This document shows positions 8,252 through 17,722 of a DNA stretch of 64,000 nt, piece by piece. Within the stretch, counting starts at the first letter, position 1, and every line of letters starts with the position of its first letter. A program made the position numbers and the translations under genes. The notes beneath the pieces are model-generated. The model worked only from the letters and a program-made list of their open reading frames with translations, did not search any database and was not told the DNA's origin. Source of the DNA: an uncultured Oscillibacter sp. (lineage in GTDB: Bacteria; Bacillota; Clostridia; Oscillospirales; Oscillospiraceae); contig CAJTSM010000007.1 in assembly GCA_910578935.1 (NCBI GenBank), positions 52,218 through 116,217 on the forward strand, in the 5' to 3' direction.

Positions 8252-9364
8252 ATGAGCGCCGCGGAAGAGAGAATCCAAGAAGCCCTGAACGCCTTTGACT
8301 TCGGGGCCCCCGTAGTGGGCGCCCTGCGCTACGGCCAGGGGCATATCAACGATACCTTTGTGGTTCACACCCAGCCGGAAGACCGCTGCTGCCGCCGCTT
8401 CATCCTCCAGCGGATGAGCGCCGCCGCTTTCAAGCACCCCGACGAGCTGATGGAAAACATCATCGGCGTCACCGAGTACCTGGGCCGGGAGATTGAAAAA
8501 CATGGCGGCGACCGGGACCGGGAGGCTATGCGGGTCCTCCGCCCCCGGAACGGCGAACCCTTCTTTACCGACAGCGCCGGCGGGGCCTGGCGGGTTTATC
8601 CCTTTGTGGAGCGCACCGTCTGCTATCAATCGGCGGAATCGGCGGAGTTGTTCGCCGCCTCCGGCCGGGCCTTCGGCCGCTTCCAGCGGCTGCTGGGGGG
8701 CTATCCGGCGGAAACCCTCCACGAAACCATTCCAAATTTCCACAACACCGAGGACCGGCTGGCCAAGTTCAAGGCTACTCTGGCGGCGGACCCTCTAAGC
8801 CGGGTTAAAAACTGCGGGCCGGAGATCCAATTTGTCCTGGACCGTGAGGCGGACTGCTCCGTAGCCCTGAACGCCATGCGGGAGGGGAAGCTCCCTCTCC
8901 GGGTCACCCACAACGACACGAAGCTGAACAACGTGCTGATGGACGATGAAACCCACGAGGGCATGTGCATCATTGATCTGGACACGGTTATGCCGGGCCT
9001 GGTGATCTATGATTTCGGTGACTCCATCCGTTTCGGAGCCAATCACAGCGCCGAGGATGAGCGGGATTTGAGCAAGGTCAACCTGGACGCGGACCTCTTT
9101 GCCGCCTACACCGCCGCCTTTCTGGAGGGCGCCGGGGGCTCCCTCACCAACGACGAAATTGAGTACCTCCCCTGGGGCGCCAAGCTGATGACTTTGGAGT
9201 GCGGCATCCGCTTCCTGACGGACTACATCGACGGCGACCATTACTTCCATATCAGCCGGGAGGCCCAGAATCTGGACCGCTGCCGCACCCAGTTTAAGCT
9301 GGTGTCGGACATGGAAGCCCATTGGAACGAGCTGGAGGCCATTGTACGGCAATATCGGAAATGA
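8252..9364 (+). CDS. nahK: N-acetylhexosamine 1-kinase-like phosphotransferase
   Basis: A 370-residue aminoglycoside-phosphotransferase-fold kinase resembling NahK, which phosphorylates GlcNAc/GalNAc at C1 with ATP. The substrate-contact region GQGHINDTFVV is at residues 29-38, the catalytic loop VTHNDTKLNNVLMD at 218-231 and the metal-binding IDLDT at 241-245, followed by DFGD at 254-257. It starts one base after the nucleotidyltransferase stop, with GGGAGG 6 bases upstream, and its TGA overlaps the ATG of the AraC regulator. The family also contains other sugar kinases and homoserine-kinase-like proteins, so the substrate is a neighbourhood-based inference. Confidence 0.78.
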   Translation: MSAAEERIQEALNAFDFGAPVVGALRYGQGHINDTFVVHTQPEDRCCRRFILQRMSAAAFKHPDELMENIIGVTEYLGREIEKHGGDRDREAMRVLRPRNGEPFFTDSAGGAWRVYPFVERTVCYQSAESAELFAASGRAFGRFQRLLGGYPAETLHETIPNFHNTEDRLAKFKATLAADPLSRVKNCGPEIQFVLDREADCSVALNAMREGKLPLRVTHNDTKLNNVLMDDETHEGMCIIDLDTVMPGLVIYDFGDSIRFGANHSAEDERDLSKVNLDADLFAAYTAAFLEGAGGSLTNDEIEYLPWGAKLMTLECGIRFLTDYIDGDHYFHISREAQNLDRCRTQFKLVSDMEAHWNELEAIVRQYRK

Positions 9365-10227
9365 ACATCTTGTTTGACGAGGAGCGTCTGCGCAAGCTGA
9401 TCGCCAATCTGAACATTCTCACCGGCGTACCCGCCAATATTCTGGATTTGTCAGGCCGGGATATCAATCTCTTCCGGGGCCATCCGCCTTTTTGCCGGGC
9501 GGTCAACGACCTGCCGGAAGGCCATGCGCGCTGCGTCGCCTGCGACCAGTGCAAAATCCAGCGTTATCAGGCTGAAAGCGGTTTCCAGCACTACCGCTGC
9601 CACGTGGGCATCTGCGAGGCCATCATGCCTCTTTACAACAAACAAAATCCCGTGGCCTATCTGGCCGTGGGCTGCTACCTGGACGACTCTTCCATAGAGG
9701 AGCAATGGGAGTACACCCGCTCTCTCTTGGACTGGTGGCCCAGCGGCCCCGACGCCCTGAAAGACGCGTTTTTCCAATTCCGCCAGTATTCAAAAGCGGA
9801 AATCCGGGCTTACACCGAAACGCTGGAGGCCTTGTCGGCCTATATCCAGCTCAAGGGCATGATCCTGACGGCGGAGCAGACGGACCTCCAGAAATTGGAA
9901 CTCTATCTGAACCAGCATTACATGGAGAAGCTCTCCCTGGAATCCATTTCCCAGCAGCTCCACATTGGCCGGACTAAGCTCTGCTCCCTGGCTAAGGAGC
10001 TCTCCGGGGGCCGGACGCTTTCTTATCTGATCGCCCAGCGCCGGATTGAAGCCGCTAAGCGGCTGCTGCTGCAAAGCAGCATGCCCATCTCCGCCGTGGG
10101 CGAAACGGTGGGAATCAGCGATTACAACTATTTTTCCAAAGTCTTCCGTTCCGCTACCGGCATGACTCCCAGCGCCTTCCGAAAAAACTGCCGGGGCGCG
10201 GCCGGAACTGTTTCCAGTTTTAGTTAA
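9361..10227 (+). CDS. AraC-family regulator with PocR-type sensor domain
   Basis: A 288-residue transcription regulator. The N-terminal half has a PocR-like ligand domain with clustered cysteines (Cys45, 58, 61, 64, 80, 85 in CVACDQCK and YRCHVGICEA), and the C-terminal third has two AraC helix-turn-helix motifs (LSLESISQQLHIGRTKLCSL and ISAVGETVGISDYNYFSKVF). The start ATG overlaps the kinase stop (ATGA), so it is coupled to galE-nahK. It probably activates the divergently placed functions downstream: the next gene has a good -10 box but a poor -35, as expected for an activated promoter. The ligand is unknown; a small hydrocarbon derivative or sugar is possible. Confidence 0.85.
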   Translation: MNILFDEERLRKLIANLNILTGVPANILDLSGRDINLFRGHPPFCRAVNDLPEGHARCVACDQCKIQRYQAESGFQHYRCHVGICEAIMPLYNKQNPVAYLAVGCYLDDSSIEEQWEYTRSLLDWWPSGPDALKDAFFQFRQYSKAEIRAYTETLEALSAYIQLKGMILTAEQTDLQKLELYLNQHYMEKLSLESISQQLHIGRTKLCSLAKELSGGRTLSYLIAQRRIEAAKRLLLQSSMPISAVGETVGISDYNYFSKVFRSATGMTPSAFRKNCRGAAGTVSSFS

Positions 10228-10236
10228 TCGTTTACT

Positions 10237-10269
10237 AAATCGTACGAACTTTCGTGGTTCGTACGATTT
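10237..10269. promoter_or_regulatory. 12-bp perfect inverted repeat, terminator or operator
   Basis: AAATCGTACGAA (10237-10248) and its exact complement (10258-10269) flank a 9-base spacer, ending in four Ts. It begins ten bases after the regulator stop. It may terminate the galE operon or bind the regulator ahead of the ABC promoter. Confidence 0.6.
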
Positions 10270-10292
10270 TCCTACAAACTGTACGGAGGCCC

Positions 10293-10321
10293 CTATTATT
10301 TACAAATTCTACAAGTATAAT
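10293..10321 (+). promoter_or_regulatory. Activator-type promoter of the ABC/nag operon
   Basis: A perfect TATAAT at 10316-10321 has only CTATTA at the -35 position (17-base spacer), a weak match that fits dependence on an AraC-type activator. The next start codon is about 90 bases downstream. Confidence 0.5.
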
Positions 10322-10410
10322 AAGTGTATGAGGGCGGCGTTTGTGAATTTTTCATATCGCTCCCTCACATGTGCATTCCGCACATGAAAAAAAATAAGAG
10401 GAGAATGACG

Positions 10411-11736
10411 ATGAAAAAGTTTCTTGCCACATTACTTGCTCTCGTAATGGTCCTGTCCCTGGCCGCCTGCGGCGGCGACAAGGGCGGCGACACCACTCCC
10501 CCTCCCGCCGACTCCGGCAACACCGAAACCGAGGCTCCCCCTGCCGACGCCGGTTCCGGGGAAAAGACCGCCATCAAGGTAATCGCCGCCGAATACGGCC
10601 AGAACACTAAACAGTGGTGGGCCGACTTCGTCACCGAATTCAACGGCAGCCATGACGACATCGAACTGACCGTGGAGGCGGTGTCCTGGAACGACATCTA
10701 CACGGTCGTCAACACCCGGGTCGCCAACAACGATGCCCCGGACATCCTGAACATCGACGTGTTCGCCGACTATGTGGCCGACGACCTGCTCCTGCCCATT
10801 CAGGACTGCGTCTCCGACGAGACTTATGCCAAGTTCTATGACGCCTTCCTGGAGCAGTCCAACATCGACGGCACCATCTGGGCCATCCCCGATCTGGCCT
10901 CTGCCCGCGCCATGTACTACAACAAGGACATCCTGGAAGCCGCCGGCGTGGAAGTCCCCACCACCTGGGACGAACTGAAGGCCGCCTGCGAGGCCATCAA
11001 GGCCTATGACTCCAGCATCTATCCCTGGGGCATCGACATGACCACCGACGAAGGCCAGGCCGCCTTTGCCTACTACATCTGGAACAACGGAAGCGACTTC
11101 ACCGACGCCTCCGGAAACTGGACCCTGAACGCGGACGCCAATGTGGAAGCCATCGAATACGCCATCGGACTGGTCAAGGACGGCCTGACCAACACCGACC
11201 CCGCCAACGAAACCCGCTATGCCCTGCAGGACCTGTTCGGCGCCGGCAAGCTGGCTATGATGATCGGGCCCAACTCCATCCCCACTTACATCGCCGATAA
11301 CTATGCCAAAGCCAATACCCCGGCTGAGGAGCAAATCAACTACGCCTTTGCCGCCATCCCCACCAATGGGGGCAACGCCTCCGTCTCCGCCGGCGTCATG
11401 GACCGTTTCATGGTCTTTGACAACGACGACTCCGATGAAAAGATCGAAGCCATCAAGGAGTTCTTCGACTTCTTCTATGAGGACACCCGTTACTCCGACT
11501 GGGTGCTGATGGAGGGCTTCCTGCCCGCCACCTCCGCCGGCGGCGAAATCGTGGCCGCTTCCGACGAGAGCATGGCTCCCTGGGTCGAGATCGTGGGCTC
11601 CTGCAAATTCTATCCCACTGCCAAGGCCGAGTGGGCCGATGTGAAGCAGGGCGTCATCGACGTGGAGCAGCAGGCTCTGCTGGGCGGCAGTGTCAAGGAG
11701 CTGCTGGACAATCTCCAGGCTACCATCGCCGGCTGA
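10411..11736 (+). CDS. Sugar ABC transporter, extracellular binding lipoprotein
   Basis: A 441-residue solute-binding protein of the family that captures oligosaccharides outside the membrane. It has a lipoprotein signal (MKKFLATLLALVMVLSLAAC, cysteine at residue 20), then a low-complexity linker rich in Gly, Pro, Thr and Glu, then the binding-protein fold (IKVIAAEYGQNTK, NDAPDILNIDVF, PTTWDELKAACEAIKAYD). The ATG at 10411 follows AGGAG by 7 bases. Two permeases and nagB/nagA follow, so the ligand is probably a GlcNAc- or GalNAc-containing sugar; that is inference. Confidence 0.9.
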   Translation: MKKFLATLLALVMVLSLAACGGDKGGDTTPPPADSGNTETEAPPADAGSGEKTAIKVIAAEYGQNTKQWWADFVTEFNGSHDDIELTVEAVSWNDIYTVVNTRVANNDAPDILNIDVFADYVADDLLLPIQDCVSDETYAKFYDAFLEQSNIDGTIWAIPDLASARAMYYNKDILEAAGVEVPTTWDELKAACEAIKAYDSSIYPWGIDMTTDEGQAAFAYYIWNNGSDFTDASGNWTLNADANVEAIEYAIGLVKDGLTNTDPANETRYALQDLFGAGKLAMMIGPNSIPTYIADNYAKANTPAEEQINYAFAAIPTNGGNASVSAGVMDRFMVFDNDDSDEKIEAIKEFFDFFYEDTRYSDWVLMEGFLPATSAGGEIVAASDESMAPWVEIVGSCKFYPTAKAEWADVKQGVIDVEQQALLGGSVKELLDNLQATIAG

Positions 11737-11773
11737 TATCTCTACCCTTTCAGCGCTTAAAGCAGACCACTGC

Positions 11774-11802
11774 GGGGGCCGGGCCTACACGGCCCGGCCC
11801 CC
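11774..11802 (+). terminator. Intercistronic GC hairpin after the binding-protein gene
   Basis: Twelve-base arms GGGGGCCGGGCC/GGCCCGGCCCCC surround a 5-base loop, with no T-tract. Such hairpins protect the binding-protein mRNA and lower permease expression. Confidence 0.65.
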
Positions 11803-11896
11803 GTCCTCTTCCAGCCGTTCTCAAAGCGCGGCGGCTCCGCCGGGTTTTGACAGCGGCCGGAAGACGCTCAGATTTTGACTATAGGGAGGTGTCCCC

Positions 11897-12853
11897 GTGA
11901 GTACAAAAACCCCTGCCGCTCCCGCGGCGGCCCAGGAGCTGGCCAAGAAGACCCCCCGTCCCTCCGGGAACAAAAAATTCTTCCGCACGATCGAGCCCTA
12001 CATCTGGATCGCCCCAAGCATCATCCTGATGGCCATCTTCATCGTGACCCCCATCGTCAAGGTCTTCCAGCTCTCCATGAGCAAGGTGACCCGGGCAGGC
12101 CTGGTGAAGGGCTACAACAACTTTGAAAACTTCAGCAAGGTCCTCAAGAGCCCCGCCTTTGCCCTGGTGCTGAAAAACACCATCGTCTGGACCATCGCCG
12201 TGGTGGTCATCTCCACCGTGCTGGGCTTCATGCTGGCTCTGGTGCTGAACAACAAATTCCGGGGCCGGAAGGTGGCCCGGGCCATCGTGGTCTTCCCCTG
12301 GGCCACCACGCTGGTCATCCAGGCCAGCGCCTGGAACTTTATCATCAACAAGGACTACGGCACCTTAAACACCCTGCTGATGAAGATCGGCCTCATCAGC
12401 AGCCCGGTGAACTGGACGCCCACCCCGGGGGCCTACTTCGCCTGGGAGATCGCCTGCGGCATCTTCGTCACCATCCCCTTCGTCACCTTCTGCGTGCTCT
12501 CCGGCCTCCAGAGCATTGACGCCTCCTATTATGAGGCCGCCACCGTGGATGGGGCCGGGTACTTCCAGAAGCTCTTCAGCATCACCCTGCCCCTGGTGAA
12601 ATCCTCCCTGACGGTGGCCACGGTGCTGAACATCATCTACGTCTTCAACTCCTTCCCCATCATCTGGACCATGACCAAGGGCGATCCGGCCAACCACACC
12701 GACACCCTGGTCACCTATCTCTACAAGCTGGCCTTCTACAACGGCAAGCAGGGCGAGGCCTCCGCCGTCTCGGTCATCGGCTTTGTCATCCTGCTCGTCT
12801 GCGCCAGCGTCTACATGATCTACACCCTGCGGAAAGGAGATGACGATCTATGA
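11897..12853 (+). CDS. Sugar ABC permease, MalF/LacF type
   Basis: A 318-residue inner-membrane permease with about six helices, beginning with a cytoplasmic segment (AKKTPRPSGNKKFFRTIEPY) and a first helix near residues 34-55. The EAA loop that contacts the ATPase reads YYEAATVDGAGYFQKLFSIT. Translation starts at a GTG 7 bases after GGGAGG. The stop TGA overlaps the ATG of the second permease, so the pair is made together. With the binding lipoprotein upstream it forms the membrane channel for sugar uptake; the energy-giving ATPase is probably the gene at 15951. Confidence 0.9.
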   Translation: MSTKTPAAPAAAQELAKKTPRPSGNKKFFRTIEPYIWIAPSIILMAIFIVTPIVKVFQLSMSKVTRAGLVKGYNNFENFSKVLKSPAFALVLKNTIVWTIAVVVISTVLGFMLALVLNNKFRGRKVARAIVVFPWATTLVIQASAWNFIINKDYGTLNTLLMKIGLISSPVNWTPTPGAYFAWEIACGIFVTIPFVTFCVLSGLQSIDASYYEAATVDGAGYFQKLFSITLPLVKSSLTVATVLNIIYVFNSFPIIWTMTKGDPANHTDTLVTYLYKLAFYNGKQGEASAVSVIGFVILLVCASVYMIYTLRKGDDDL

Positions 12854-13713
12854 GTCAGCCCGCAAACGCCGTGAAAAAGCCGGCCTCCGTGAAGAAAACC
12901 ATTCTGCGCGTCCTGCTCTACTTCGTCGTCCTGGACGTATGCGTGATCACTCTGTATCCCTACTTCGCCATGCTGTGCACCGCCTTGAAAAACCGGGTGG
13001 AGATCTTCTCCGGCGGCACCATCCTGCCCGTGGTACCCCTCTGGTCCAACTTCATCGACATCTGGAGCCGGGCTCCCATGGCCAAGTACATGCTGAACTC
13101 CGTCCTCATCGCCGGAGGGTCTACCATCATTGCCATGCTCTGCGGCATCCCTGCGGCCTACGCCCTGGCCCGGATGAAGTTCAAGGGTCAGACTGCCTTC
13201 CTGGGCTTCGTCATCGTCTCCCAGATGTTCGCCCCGGTGGTGCTGCTGATCGGCATCTACCAGGTCATGCAGCGCCTGGGCCTGACGGACAACATTCTAG
13301 GCCTGGTTTTCATCAACGCCGCCTTCAACCAGGCGTTTACCATCTGGCTGCTCCGGGGCACCTTCATGGGCATCTCCGCGGAAATGGAACAGGCCGCCAC
13401 CATCGACGGCTGCACTCGAGTCCAGTCCATGATGAAGGTGCTGCTTCCCGTGGCCGCCCCCGGCATCGTCACCACGCTGATCTTCATCTTCATCAATGCC
13501 TGGAACGAGTACACCGTGGCCCTGTGCCTCATCTCCACGGATACCTACAAGCCCCTGACGGTGGGTATCAACACCTTTAACGGGTATAATATGATCGAGT
13601 GGCAGTACCTCTTCGCCGCCTCCATCTTCGCCATCATCCCTGTGGTGATCCTGTTCATGTGCATTGAGAAGAACCTGGTCAGCGGCCTCGCCTCCGGCGG
13701 CGTCAAAGGGTAA
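12850..13713 (+). CDS. Sugar ABC permease, MalG type
   Basis: A 287-residue permease, partner of the preceding MalF-type protein. It has six predicted helices (first near residues 20-43) and the EAA loop EMEQAATIDGCTRVQSMMKV. The start ATG overlaps the upstream stop. The C-terminus (NLVSGLASGGVKG) is typical of the family's G-rich end. Its stop is within the first arm of a hairpin. Confidence 0.92.
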   Translation: MSQPANAVKKPASVKKTILRVLLYFVVLDVCVITLYPYFAMLCTALKNRVEIFSGGTILPVVPLWSNFIDIWSRAPMAKYMLNSVLIAGGSTIIAMLCGIPAAYALARMKFKGQTAFLGFVIVSQMFAPVVLLIGIYQVMQRLGLTDNILGLVFINAAFNQAFTIWLLRGTFMGISAEMEQAATIDGCTRVQSMMKVLLPVAAPGIVTTLIFIFINAWNEYTVALCLISTDTYKPLTVGINTFNGYNMIEWQYLFAASIFAIIPVVILFMCIEKNLVSGLASGGVKG

Positions 13714-13736
13714 CTTTTCTTGAAAGAAAAGTTACC
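13709..13736 (+). terminator. Hairpin between permease and nagB
   Basis: GGTAACTTTTCT and its exact complement surround a TGAA loop; the permease stop lies in the left arm. There is no T-tract, so partial read-through or mRNA processing is likely. Confidence 0.5.
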
Positions 13737-13849
13737 AAAAGAACTTTCGTTCGCTCTGGCAGTCTGGTGGTTTACCAAGCCGAAGCGACGGCAACATAGA
13801 ATTGCGTTATGAAACCTTGTTTTGGAAACTGGAAAGGAGAAATGCCATT

Positions 13850-14602
13850 ATGAGAATCTTTATTGAGAAGGACTACGACGCTATGAGCCGCCGGATGGCT
13901 CAGATCATCGCGGCGGAAATCACCCACAACCCTGCCTGTGTGCTGGGCCTGGCCACCGGCTCCACCCCCGAGGGGGCCTACAAGTATCTGGTAGACTGGC
14001 ACAAGCAGGGCTGCCTGAGCTTCAAGGACGTGCTCTCCGTCAACCTGGACGAGTACGTGGGCCTGGCCCCCGACCATGACCAGAGCTACCGCTACTTCAT
14101 GCAGAAGAACCTCTTTGACCATGTGGACATCGTTCCCGCCAACACCCGGGTGCCCGACGGGCTGACGAAAGACCCCAAGGCTTTCTGCGCGGAGTATGAC
14201 GCCTATATCCGCTCCCTGGGCTATGTGGACCTCCAGCTCCTGGGCATCGGCCGGAACGGACACATCGGCTTCAATGAACCCGGCGACTGCTTTGTCAAGG
14301 AAACCCACGTGGTGGACCTGGCGGAAAGTACCATCGACGCCAACGCCCGGTTCTTCGCAAGCCGCAGCGATGTGCCGAAACAGGCCATCAGCATGGGCAT
14401 CGGGGCCATCATGGGGGCCAAGAAGGTCCTCCTGGCCGCCAGCGGCGCGGAGAAGGCCGACGCCATCCTGGGCTCCATCTGCGGAACCATTACGCCTCAC
14501 TGCCCCGGTTCCGTCCTCCAGCTCCATCCCAATGTGGTGGTAGTTGTGGATGAGGCCGCCGGAAGCAAGCTGAAGGCCGCCGGGGTGAGCGTATGCGGAT
14601 AA
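13850..14602 (+). CDS. nagB: Glucosamine-6-phosphate deaminase
   Basis: A 250-residue cytosolic enzyme that converts glucosamine-6-phosphate to fructose-6-phosphate and ammonia. Phosphate-binding LATGSTP is at residues 34-40, the catalytic Asp67 in VNLDEYVG, and GIGRNGHIGFNEP with His138 at 132-144. The start is the ATG at 13850, 10 bases after AAAGGAGA; an upstream in-frame start lacks a site. The last 10 bases overlap nagA. It completes the catabolic branch of the locus. The allosteric C-terminal region of E. coli NagB is short here, as in Firmicute enzymes. Confidence 0.95.
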   Translation: MRIFIEKDYDAMSRRMAQIIAAEITHNPACVLGLATGSTPEGAYKYLVDWHKQGCLSFKDVLSVNLDEYVGLAPDHDQSYRYFMQKNLFDHVDIVPANTRVPDGLTKDPKAFCAEYDAYIRSLGYVDLQLLGIGRNGHIGFNEPGDCFVKETHVVDLAESTIDANARFFASRSDVPKQAISMGIGAIMGAKKVLLAASGAEKADAILGSICGTITPHCPGSVLQLHPNVVVVVDEAAGSKLKAAGVSVCG

Positions 14603-15726
14603 CCGGCGGGCAGGTCTTCGACCTGGAACAGGGCTTCGTTGCCCGGGATCTCTGCACCGACGGTTCCCTGATTTCCAACGACAGCGGCGACGGGACCGTC
14701 CTGGACGCTCCCGGCTGCTACGTTATTCCCGGCCTGGTGGACGTGCATTTCCACGGCGCTGTGGGCGAAGATTTCAGCGACGCCACCCCTGAGGGCCTGC
14801 AAAAAATCGCGGACTACGAGCTGTCCCAGGGCGTGACCTATATTTGCCCGGCGGGCATGACCCTGCCGGAAGATCAGCTGACGGCCATCTGTAAAACCAC
14901 CGCCGCCCATCGGAGGGAGAACGCCGGGGGCGCGGAGGTGGTGGGAGCCCACCTGGAGGGTCCCTTCCTCTGCATGGCCAAGAAGGGCGCACAGAACGGC
15001 GCGTTCCTCCATGATCCCGACGGCCCCATGCTGAAGCGCCTCCAGGAGGCGGCGGAGGGCTGCGTGAAACTGGTCACCCTGGCTCCAGAACAGCCCGGCG
15101 CCATCGAATTCATCAAAGCGGCGAAGGAACTGGGGGTCCACGTCTCCGTGGGGCACACGGTTGCCAATTACGAGACGGCCAAGGCCGCCTTCGAAGCGGG
15201 GGCGGACCACGCCACCCACCTCTACAACGCTATGCCGCCCCTGGCCCACCGGGACCCCGGCGTCATCGGCGCGGCCTACGAGGTTCCCTCTGTCATGGCG
15301 GAGCTGATCTGCGACGGCATTCACATCCACCCGGCGGTGGTGCGCCTCACCTTCGGCCTGTTTGGAAAAGAGCGGATGATTATCATTTCCGACTCCCTCC
15401 GGGCCACGGGTATGCCTGACGGCGAATATCCCTTCGGCGGGCAGATGATCGAGGTACACGGCAACCGGGCCACCATCCTGGGCCACCCGGAGACGTTGGC
15501 CGGCTCCGTCACCAGCCTGATGGGCTGCCTGCGCCAGGCCATCTCCTTCGGTATTCCGGCGGCGGACGCGGTGCGGGCCTGCACCTACAACCCCGCCCGG
15601 TCCATCGGCATCGAGAACCGGGTGGGCACCCTGGATACGGGCAAGGAGGCCAGCGTCGTCCTGCTGGACCAAAGGGATCTGTCCATCCGCAACATCATCT
15701 TCAAGGGCGCGGCCGTCACGGCCTGA
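14593..15726 (+). CDS. nagA: N-acetylglucosamine-6-phosphate deacetylase
   Basis: A 377-residue amidohydrolase-fold enzyme that removes acetate from GlcNAc-6-phosphate, feeding NagB. The HxH pair is His52/His54 (DVHFHGAVGEDF), the metal ligand Glu122 in HLEGPF, His188 in VGHTV, His209 in HLYNAMPP, and the catalytic Asp267 in ISDSLRATGMPDG. The ATG lies inside the nagB end. It works in the cytosol downstream of a GlcNAc kinase or a phosphotransferase not seen in this window; the NahK-like enzyme makes the 1-phosphate instead, so entry of GlcNAc-6-P must come from elsewhere or through a mutase. Confidence 0.95.
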   Translation: MRITGGQVFDLEQGFVARDLCTDGSLISNDSGDGTVLDAPGCYVIPGLVDVHFHGAVGEDFSDATPEGLQKIADYELSQGVTYICPAGMTLPEDQLTAICKTTAAHRRENAGGAEVVGAHLEGPFLCMAKKGAQNGAFLHDPDGPMLKRLQEAAEGCVKLVTLAPEQPGAIEFIKAAKELGVHVSVGHTVANYETAKAAFEAGADHATHLYNAMPPLAHRDPGVIGAAYEVPSVMAELICDGIHIHPAVVRLTFGLFGKERMIIISDSLRATGMPDGEYPFGGQMIEVHGNRATILGHPETLAGSVTSLMGCLRQAISFGIPAADAVRACTYNPARSIGIENRVGTLDTGKEASVVLLDQRDLSIRNIIFKGAAVTA

Positions 15727-15824
15727 TTTCCAATCTCTGCGTTGGACTTGGCGGGATACCCGCCTTTCCATAAATCAACGGGCCGGGCGGCGACTCCATT
15801 CCTATCGTCCCCGGCACCAAACAA

Positions 15825-15832
15825 AAAGGAGG
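15825..15832 (+). promoter_or_regulatory. Orphan strong ribosome-binding site far ahead of the ATPase gene
   Basis: AAAGGAGG sits 118 bases before the ATPase ATG, whereas that ATG itself has no good site. The nearest in-frame alternative start, a TTG at 15849, is 16 bases away and the encoded extension (arginine-rich, no family match) looks non-coding. An insertion between site and start is possible. Confidence 0.45.
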
Positions 15833-15950
15833 AACCCCCCGCTTTCACTTGCGGTGCGGCAGTGTGGAGACCTGCCGTAATGCCTGCGGGAATGCGCTTC
15901 CCAGGGCGAGGCGGAGATGGCGGAGGCCGCTTCGTCAAAGTGAGTACGCT

Positions 15951-17129
<1,179 letters not shown>

Positions 17130-17146
17130 GCGCCTCCGTTTTTCAG

Positions 17147-17179
17147 AAAGCCGGTACGGATTTTCCGTACCGGCTTTTT
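17147..17179 (+). terminator. Intrinsic terminator of the ABC/nag operon
   Basis: Fourteen-base arms AAAGCCGGTACGGA and complement with a TTT loop, running into TTTTT. Confidence 0.9.
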
Positions 17180-17257
17180 CCAAAAAGGTTGATTTTTCTG
17201 TTGGCTTCCTGTAAACTAAGCCTTGTCCCAAAAAATCTTACCAACAGGAGGCGCTCT

Positions 17258-17683
17258 ATGAAAGAGCTTTTTCTTCTGGCCGCCGTCATCTGCTTCGGCA
17301 TGGCCATTCTCAAATTCTACTCCGCCCAGATGAACCGCTCCAGCTCCTCCGCCGGGATTCAAGCCGCCGGCAAGGCCTGGACCACCCTCACCGCTGAGGA
17401 GGCCAAGGAGCGGCTGGACGCCAACCCGGACATCCTCCTCCTGGATGTTCGGACCCAGGAGGAGTACGACGGGGGCCACATCCCCAGCGCGGTGTGCTTC
17501 CCCAATGAGGACATCCAGCCGGACCTGCCCCTACCTTTTGAGAAGGATGCGGAGATCCTGGTCTACTGCCGCTCCGGCCGCCGCAGCGCAGAGGCGGCGG
17601 AGAAACTGGCGGCGATGGGCTATGCCAACGTGGCCGATTTCGGCGGCATCCAGGATTGGCCCTACGAAACAACTACAGACTGA
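17258..17683 (+). CDS. Membrane-anchored rhodanese-like protein
   Basis: A 141-residue protein with one N-terminal hydrophobic segment (LFLLAAVICFGMAILKFY, residues 4-21), probably an anchor, and a single rhodanese domain (about 40-138). The conserved LLDVRTQEEYDGGHIPSAV is present and the active-site loop is CRSGRRS with Cys104. It would carry sulfur or act as a thiosulfate/phosphatase-like domain outside or at the membrane; the substrate is unknown. The ATG at 17258 follows AGGAGG by 7 bases. It stands alone between two terminators. Confidence 0.85.
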   Translation: MKELFLLAAVICFGMAILKFYSAQMNRSSSSAGIQAAGKAWTTLTAEEAKERLDANPDILLLDVRTQEEYDGGHIPSAVCFPNEDIQPDLPLPFEKDAEILVYCRSGRRSAEAAEKLAAMGYANVADFGGIQDWPYETTTD

Positions 17684-17688
17684 CAGGA

Positions 17689-17716
17689 AAAGCCACGCCT
17701 TACGGCGTGGCTTTCC
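17689..17716. terminator. Bidirectional terminator between rhodanese and anti-sigma genes
   Basis: AAAGCCACGCC (17689-17699) and complement (17704-17714) with a 4-base loop, flanked by A- and T-rich ends on each side. It serves the convergent genes. Confidence 0.75.
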
Positions 17717-17722
17717 TTGCGC

